DNA of 64,000 bases. Source: an uncultured Acetatifactor sp. GTDB taxonomy: Bacteria > Bacillota > Clostridia > Lachnospirales > Lachnospiraceae. The notes below the pieces were generated by a model that was given only the letters and a program-made list of their open reading frames with translations, had not been told where the DNA came from and searched no databases. The stretch covers positions 1-64,000 of the forward strand of contig CAJTVB010000004.1 of assembly GCA_910579755.1 (NCBI GenBank). The letters are read 5' to 3'. The position numbers were made by a program, and so were the translations under genes. Positions 60,237 to 64,000 of the stretch are shown piece after piece. Numbering within the stretch: the stretch's first letter is position 1; each line of letters opens with the position of its first letter.

Positions 60237-62051
60237 ATGGCAATGAGATTAAATGGACTGATGTCCGGTATGGATACGGAATCCATTGTGGCTCAGATGG
60301 TTCAGGCCAAAAAGCTCAAGGTGGACAATGCTGTAAAAGCGCAGAAAAAGCTGGAGTGGAAGCGGGATGCCTGGAAGACCTTAAATTCCAAGGTGATCAA
60401 GCTCTTTGACGGAGCTCTGGGCAATATGAGATTCGAAAGCTCTTTTATCAAAAAAACAACCAAGGTTTCCAACAGTAACGTGGTGTCCGTAATCACCGGT
60501 GAGGGCGCCATGAACAGCGTGCAGACCCTGAAGGTGAGCCAGCTGGCCAAATCCGCATATCTTACCGGCGGCAAGCTGGACACAGCTTATACCAAAGATA
60601 CCACCATGGGACAGCTTGGCTTTGAAGGCGAATCGGGAAGAATCAGCGTAAACGTCGACGGGCAAAGAAAAGAGATCAGCATAGACAGCAATACCACGGT
60701 GGATCAGTTTGTGCAGCAGCTGAAGGATGCAGGGGTGGACAATGCATCTTTTGATGCACAAAAACAACAGTTTGTATTGGATGCGGGCAACAAGAGTTTT
60801 TCCGTTTCCGGTATGGATATCAGCGGCGTGACCATGCTTTCCAAGCTGGGGCTGGACGAAGCCGCCACTCCTCAAAGCAGTCCGCTGAAGGGTACAGCGC
60901 TGCCTTCCAAACATTATACCGGAGATACCAATCTGTGGACTCTTGGAATCGACGGGGACAGGACCATTAAGGTAAAGGTGGGCGGCGAGGAGAAGGAGAT
61001 CAAGGTCAATTCGGCCACCACCATACAGGGGCTTGTGACCCAGCTCAATGACGCGGGAGTGACGGCATCCTTTGACGCTGCGAACCAGCGCTTCTACATC
61101 GCCTCCAAGGAGAGCGGCACGGACAATGACTTTTCCATCGAGGGAGCGGATGAGGCCAGCAATGCCCTGCTGGCAACGTTAGGCCTTACCCAGGAAAGCG
61201 GAGCTGTCAAGGACGAGGCAGTGGACGCCAAGATTACTTTGAACGGCGTGGAATATGAGTCCTCCAAGAATACATTCGAAATCAACGGGCTGACGCTGAC
61301 CGTCAATGCTGTCACGGCGGAAAATGAGACGGTAACCATTACCACTCAGGACGATACGGACGGCATCTATGACATGATCAAGAACTTCTTAAAGGAGTAC
61401 AATGAGCTGATCAATGAGATGGATAAGCTCTACAACGCCGATTCCGCAAAGGGATATGAGCCTCTGACCAATGAGGAAAAGGCGTCCATGAACGATGCGG
61501 ACGTAGAAGAGTGGGATAAGAAGGTTAAGGACGCTCTGCTTCGTAAGGACGACACTTTGGGCGGGCTGGCAAGCGCTATGAAGGAAATTATGCTTTCCGG
61601 CGTGACCATGAGTAACGGCAGTAAGATGTATCTGAGCAATTTCGGTATTGAGACTCTGAATTATTTCACGGCTCCCGAGAATGAAAAGAATGCCTATCAT
61701 ATCGACGGCGACAGCGACGACAGCAATACCTCCGGAAATGCGGATAAGCTCAGGAGCATGATCGCCAATGATCCGGATACGGTAGTGGAGTTTTTCAGCT
61801 CTCTTTCCAAAAACCTGTATTCCAAGATGCAGGATATGATGGCTCCCACGGAGTACAGTTCTGCTTTCACGGTGTATGAGGATAAAAAGATGAAGGAGGA
61901 ATACGACGGGTATACCTCCAAGATTAAGGATTTGGAAAAGAAGCTTGCAGACTATGAGGATAAGTGGTATGCTAAGTTTGCAGCCATGGAGACGGCGATG
62001 GCAAAGCTTCAGAAGGGCGCGAGCGCAGTGACAAGCCTCCTGGGCGGTTGA
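60237..62051 (+). CDS. fliD: Filament cap protein FliD
   Basis: The 604-residue protein caps the growing filament and helps flagellin fold. It has the FliD N-terminal block (RLNGLMSGMDTESIVAQMVQ), two FliD-type central repeats (TTVDQFVQQLKDAGVDNASF; TTIQGLVTQLNDAGVTASFD), the core block IYDMIKNFLKEYNELINEMD, and the coiled C-terminus (MKEEYDGYTSKIKDLEKKLA). GAGAGGG lies before the ATG. Length is within the upper range of FliD. A 206-bp gap with a hairpin precedes fliS. Confidence 0.93.
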   Translation: MAMRLNGLMSGMDTESIVAQMVQAKKLKVDNAVKAQKKLEWKRDAWKTLNSKVIKLFDGALGNMRFESSFIKKTTKVSNSNVVSVITGEGAMNSVQTLKVSQLAKSAYLTGGKLDTAYTKDTTMGQLGFEGESGRISVNVDGQRKEISIDSNTTVDQFVQQLKDAGVDNASFDAQKQQFVLDAGNKSFSVSGMDISGVTMLSKLGLDEAATPQSSPLKGTALPSKHYTGDTNLWTLGIDGDRTIKVKVGGEEKEIKVNSATTIQGLVTQLNDAGVTASFDAANQRFYIASKESGTDNDFSIEGADEASNALLATLGLTQESGAVKDEAVDAKITLNGVEYESSKNTFEINGLTLTVNAVTAENETVTITTQDDTDGIYDMIKNFLKEYNELINEMDKLYNADSAKGYEPLTNEEKASMNDADVEEWDKKVKDALLRKDDTLGGLASAMKEIMLSGVTMSNGSKMYLSNFGIETLNYFTAPENEKNAYHIDGDSDDSNTSGNADKLRSMIANDPDTVVEFFSSLSKNLYSKMQDMMAPTEYSSAFTVYEDKKMKEEYDGYTSKIKDLEKKLADYEDKWYAKFAAMETAMAKLQKGASAVTSLLGG

Positions 62052-62144
62052 TCCCCGGATGCGGAATCTTGAAGGCTCCTGAAAGAGTAAAGATTACGTG
62101 CGCTTTGGTTTCCCTGCAGCAGTATGATGAAGATTCCTGGATTT

Positions 62145-62171
62145 CTAAGCCGGCATGATATGCTGGCTTAG
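62145..62171. terminator. Hairpin between fliD and fliS
   Basis: CTAAGCCGGCA (62145-62155) pairs with TGCTGGCTTAG (62161-62171) with one G-T pair, loop TGATA. There is no T-run directly after, so it may slow transcription or protect the mRNA. Confidence 0.55.
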
Positions 62172-62257
62172 AGTGTCTTGTGCCCCTTGCGGCGCAGGTT
62201 TCATGACTGCAATGTGACACTATAGTTTTTTGTGCGACAGAAAGGCAGGATGCAGCT

Positions 62258-62641
62258 ATGGCGCTACCTAACGCGTATTCCCAGTACAATAACAGCAAGA
62301 TTCTGACGGCTTCCCCTGCGGAGCTGACCTTGATGCTTTACGACGGGGCCATCAAATTTTGTAATATTGCTATTGTGGCGGTGGAACATAAGGATATTGA
62401 GAAAGCCCACACCAATATTGTGAAGACGGAGCATATTATCGATTATTTTCGTCAGACGTTGGACATGAAGTATCCGGTGGCGGAAGATTTCGACAGAGTG
62501 TACGCTTACCTGAACCAGAGACTGGTGGAGGCAAATATCAAAAAGGATAAAGAGATCCTGGAGGAAGTGAACCAGCATCTGCGCAGTATGCGGGATACCT
62601 GGAAGGAAGTCATGAAGAAGGGCAGAGGGCAGGATATATGA
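62258..62641 (+). CDS. fliS: Flagellin export chaperone FliS
   Basis: The 127-residue protein starts MALPNAYSQYNNSKILTASP with ELTLMLYDGAIKFCNIA, the classical FliS signature. FliS binds the C-terminal end of flagellin and keeps it from polymerising before export. AAAGGCAGG precedes the ATG. Its stop overlaps the next start (ATGA), linking it to the FliT-like gene. Confidence 0.95.
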   Translation: MALPNAYSQYNNSKILTASPAELTLMLYDGAIKFCNIAIVAVEHKDIEKAHTNIVKTEHIIDYFRQTLDMKYPVAEDFDRVYAYLNQRLVEANIKKDKEILEEVNQHLRSMRDTWKEVMKKGRGQDI

Positions 62642-63114
62642 CAGAAAATTATCTGGTCATATTGGAGGAAAGTCTCCGGAGAAAGCTGCAGGTGCTGGAG
62701 GATATTCAGGCATATAACCAGCGCCAGCAGGAGATCTTTCAGGCGGACAATGTGGATTTGGACCAGTTTGACAGCTATGTGGACGAGAAGGGCGTGCTGA
62801 TCGAGCGCCTGAATTCCCTTGACAACGGATTTGAGCGCCTGTACGCCAATGTGGCGCAGGAGCTTTCCGGCAATCGGGAGAAATATGGAGACCAGATAAA
62901 GCGTCTTCAGGGGCTGGTGTCGAAGGTTACGGAGGCGGGCATTGCAGTTCAGGCCCAGGAGGCCCGCAACAAAAAGCTGATCGAGGAATATTTTCGCAGG
63001 CAGCGGGAGGGAATCCGGGAGGGCCGGAAAAGCTCCAAGGCCGCCTTTGATTACTACAAGAATATGAGCAAATCCTCTGTGGTGATGCCCCAGATTATGG
63101 ATCAGAAGAAATAG
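62638..63114 (+). CDS. FliT/FlgN-like helical flagellar protein
   Basis: The 158-residue, almost wholly helical protein has heptad patterns (YLVILEESLRRKLQVLEDIQ; VTEAGIAVQAQEARNKKLIE). It occupies the fliT position after fliS but does not show clear FliT sequence motifs. Similar 'flagellar protein FliT/FlgN-like' genes follow fliS in Lachnospiraceae. It probably chaperones FliD or another exported protein. It overlaps fliS by 4 bp. The final residues (SSVVMPQIMDQKK) are polar. Confidence 0.75.
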   Translation: MTENYLVILEESLRRKLQVLEDIQAYNQRQQEIFQADNVDLDQFDSYVDEKGVLIERLNSLDNGFERLYANVAQELSGNREKYGDQIKRLQGLVSKVTEAGIAVQAQEARNKKLIEEYFRRQREGIREGRKSSKAAFDYYKNMSKSSVVMPQIMDQKK

Positions 63115-63150
63115 GCCCATGCGCGAAACGCGCGGGCTTATTTCTTTTAA
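63115..63150 (+). terminator. Intrinsic terminator before flagellin gene
   Basis: GCCC and GCGCG pair with CGCGC and GGGC around an AAA loop (63115-63138), with TTATTTCTTTT following. It ends the flaG-fliT-like operon. Confidence 0.8.
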
Positions 63151-63169
63151 AAAAATCAAAAAATACCCC

Positions 63170-63196
63170 TAAAGTAATTCAGATTCCCTCCGATAT
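63170..63196 (+). promoter_or_regulatory. Sigma-D promoter of flagellin gene
   Basis: TAAA (63170-63173), 15 bases, then TCCGATAT (63189-63196) fits the sigma-28 consensus in 10 of 12 key positions. It implies a leader of about 195 nt before the start codon. Confidence 0.75.
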
Positions 63197-63312
63197 AAAA
63201 TACAAGTAAAGCAATTGGACTGCAGTTCAAAAGGATTTAAAGCAAGTTCAGGCTTTCTGGTAGCAAAGAACCGATACGCACAGTCGGGGAAAAGCTATCG
63301 TACCACTTACCG

Positions 63313-63390
63313 CGGAAGTGACTGGTGCGAATCACGGAAACGGTAACAAAAGCATCTGGCCGCAGGGAAGCGGCTTCATATTCAAGGAGG
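63313..63390 (+). promoter_or_regulatory. Candidate CsrA-binding leader of flagellin mRNA
   Basis: The leader has two CARGGA motifs: CAGGGA at 63363-63368 with GGA in the loop of the hairpin GCCGC-AGGGAA-GCGGC (63359-63374), and CAAGGA at 63383-63388 overlapping the ribosome-binding site AAGGAGG. Two further GGA motifs lie upstream (63314-63316 and near 63336). A CsrA dimer could bind both CARGGA sites, 20 nt apart, and block translation. Confidence 0.7.
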
Positions 63391-63398
63391 AATATAAA

Positions 63399-64000
63399 AT
63401 GGTAGTACAACACAATTTAACAGCAATGAACTCCAGCAGAATGCTGGGACTGACCACTTCATCTCAGGCAAAGTCCACTGAGAAGCTGTCTTCCGGTTAC
63501 AAGATCAACCGTGCAGCTGATGACGCAGCAGGCCTGTCCATCAGTGAGAAGATGAGAAAGCAGATCAGAGGTCTGACACAGGCTTCTTCCAATGCACAGG
63601 ACGGTATTTCCGCAGTGCAGACCGCAGAAGGCGCTCTGAACGAAGTTCAGGATATGCTGCAGAGAATGAACGAGCTGGCTGTAAAGGCTGCTAACGGCAC
63701 AAACTCTGAAAACGACAGAAACTACATCCAGAACGAGATCGATCAGCTGACCACAGAAATCGATCGTGTTGCCCAGACCACTAAGTTCAACGAGACTTAT
63801 CTGCTGAAGGGCGACCAGGGTGTATCCAAGGTTGCAGTTTATACCTATAAGAACTACGAAGTTGCTACGGCTGCTACCGTTACCGATGCCAAGGGCAATT
63901 CCGCCATTACCGATCAGAATACCGGACTGAGCATGACCGTAAGCTTCAAGGCTTCCGCTGCACAGGCTACCCAGACCTCTCTTGCAAGCGCTCTGAAGAG
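63399..64000 (+). CDS. Flagellin, 5' part (runs off window)
   Basis: The readable 200 residues begin MVVQHNLTAMNSSRMLGLTT and show the flagellin N-terminal D0/D1 coil: KSTEKLSSGYKINRAADDAA, GLSISEKMRKQIRGLTQASS and LNEVQDMLQRMNELAVKAAN, then IQNEIDQLTTEIDRVAQTTK. This is the filament subunit that is exported and assembled under the FliD cap. The middle domain has just begun when the window ends. The AAGGAGG ribosome-binding site lies 9 nt before the ATG and overlaps a CsrA motif. Confidence 0.95.
   Translation, partial: MVVQHNLTAMNSSRMLGLTTSSQAKSTEKLSSGYKINRAADDAAGLSISEKMRKQIRGLTQASSNAQDGISAVQTAEGALNEVQDMLQRMNELAVKAANGTNSENDRNYIQNEIDQLTTEIDRVAQTTKFNETYLLKGDQGVSKVAVYTYKNYEVATAATVTDAKGNSAITDQNTGLSMTVSFKASAAQATQTSLASALK

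Noticed and set aside
63121..63134. Palindrome GCGCG-AAA-CGCGC as possible regulatory operator
   Set aside because: It is directly followed by a T-rich stretch at an operon end and is better explained as the terminator stem.

Overview
The window looks like a chromosome segment of a motile, Gram-positive member of the Clostridia, most probably a Lachnospiraceae-type gut bacterium. This rests on lipoprotein signal peptides, sigma-D (sigma-28) promoters, the order flgM-flgN-flgK-flgK-flgL-fliW-csrA-flaG-fliD-fliS-flagellin, roughly balanced base composition, and the many XRE, AraC and PadR regulators and LplABC-type sugar transporters. The species cannot be fixed from the sequence alone.

Positions 1-4.0 kb are a graveyard of broken genes and mobile-element debris: a 5'-truncated aldo/keto reductase, an NADPH-dependent FMN reductase with three separate lesions, one intact flavodoxin lipoprotein, a LysR regulator whose DNA-binding end is lost at a junction with IS3-type transposase sequence, a phage terminase scrap and an IS1182-type transposase scrap.

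Positions 4.0-10.8 kb carry a response regulator / sensor kinase / ABC ATPase / FtsX-like permease module of the antimicrobial-peptide-resistance type. The regulator gene is split by a 162-bp element with long inverted repeats and a TTATAA target duplication. The two promoters of the module share ACATTT-N5-ACATTT boxes in the same geometry. An AgrC-like kinase follows, next to the last 36 codons of a lost LytTR regulator.

Positions 10.9-30.9 kb are ordinary accessory chromosome: a PadR-controlled flavoprotein fusion, RtcB, a GT-C membrane protein, TagA, a DUF1848 protein, a DMT transporter, a methyltransferase, a Nudix hydrolase, an HD protein, XRE regulators, an XRE-TPR/ABC exporter operon, and a MarR regulator beside a decayed MATE pump gene.

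Positions 31-52.4 kb form a carbohydrate-utilisation locus: two AraC-type regulators, glycosidases of GH2, GH1 and GH43 type, a TIM-barrel isomerase/epimerase-family protein, a solute-binding protein with two permeases, an esterase-like hydrolase, two Gfo/Idh/MocA oxidoreductases, an MFS transporter, and NagB plus NagA. Together they suggest uptake and breakdown of a GlcNAc-containing glycan. The oxidoreductase and TIM-barrel proteins leave room for an oxidative, non-hydrolytic deglycosylation step.

Positions 52.4-64.0 kb are the late flagellar cluster under three sigma-D promoters. It has two tandem FlgK-type hook-junction genes, the FliW-CsrA switch, and a flagellin leader with two CARGGA sites, one in a hairpin loop and one on the ribosome-binding site. 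The flagellin gene runs off the right edge.
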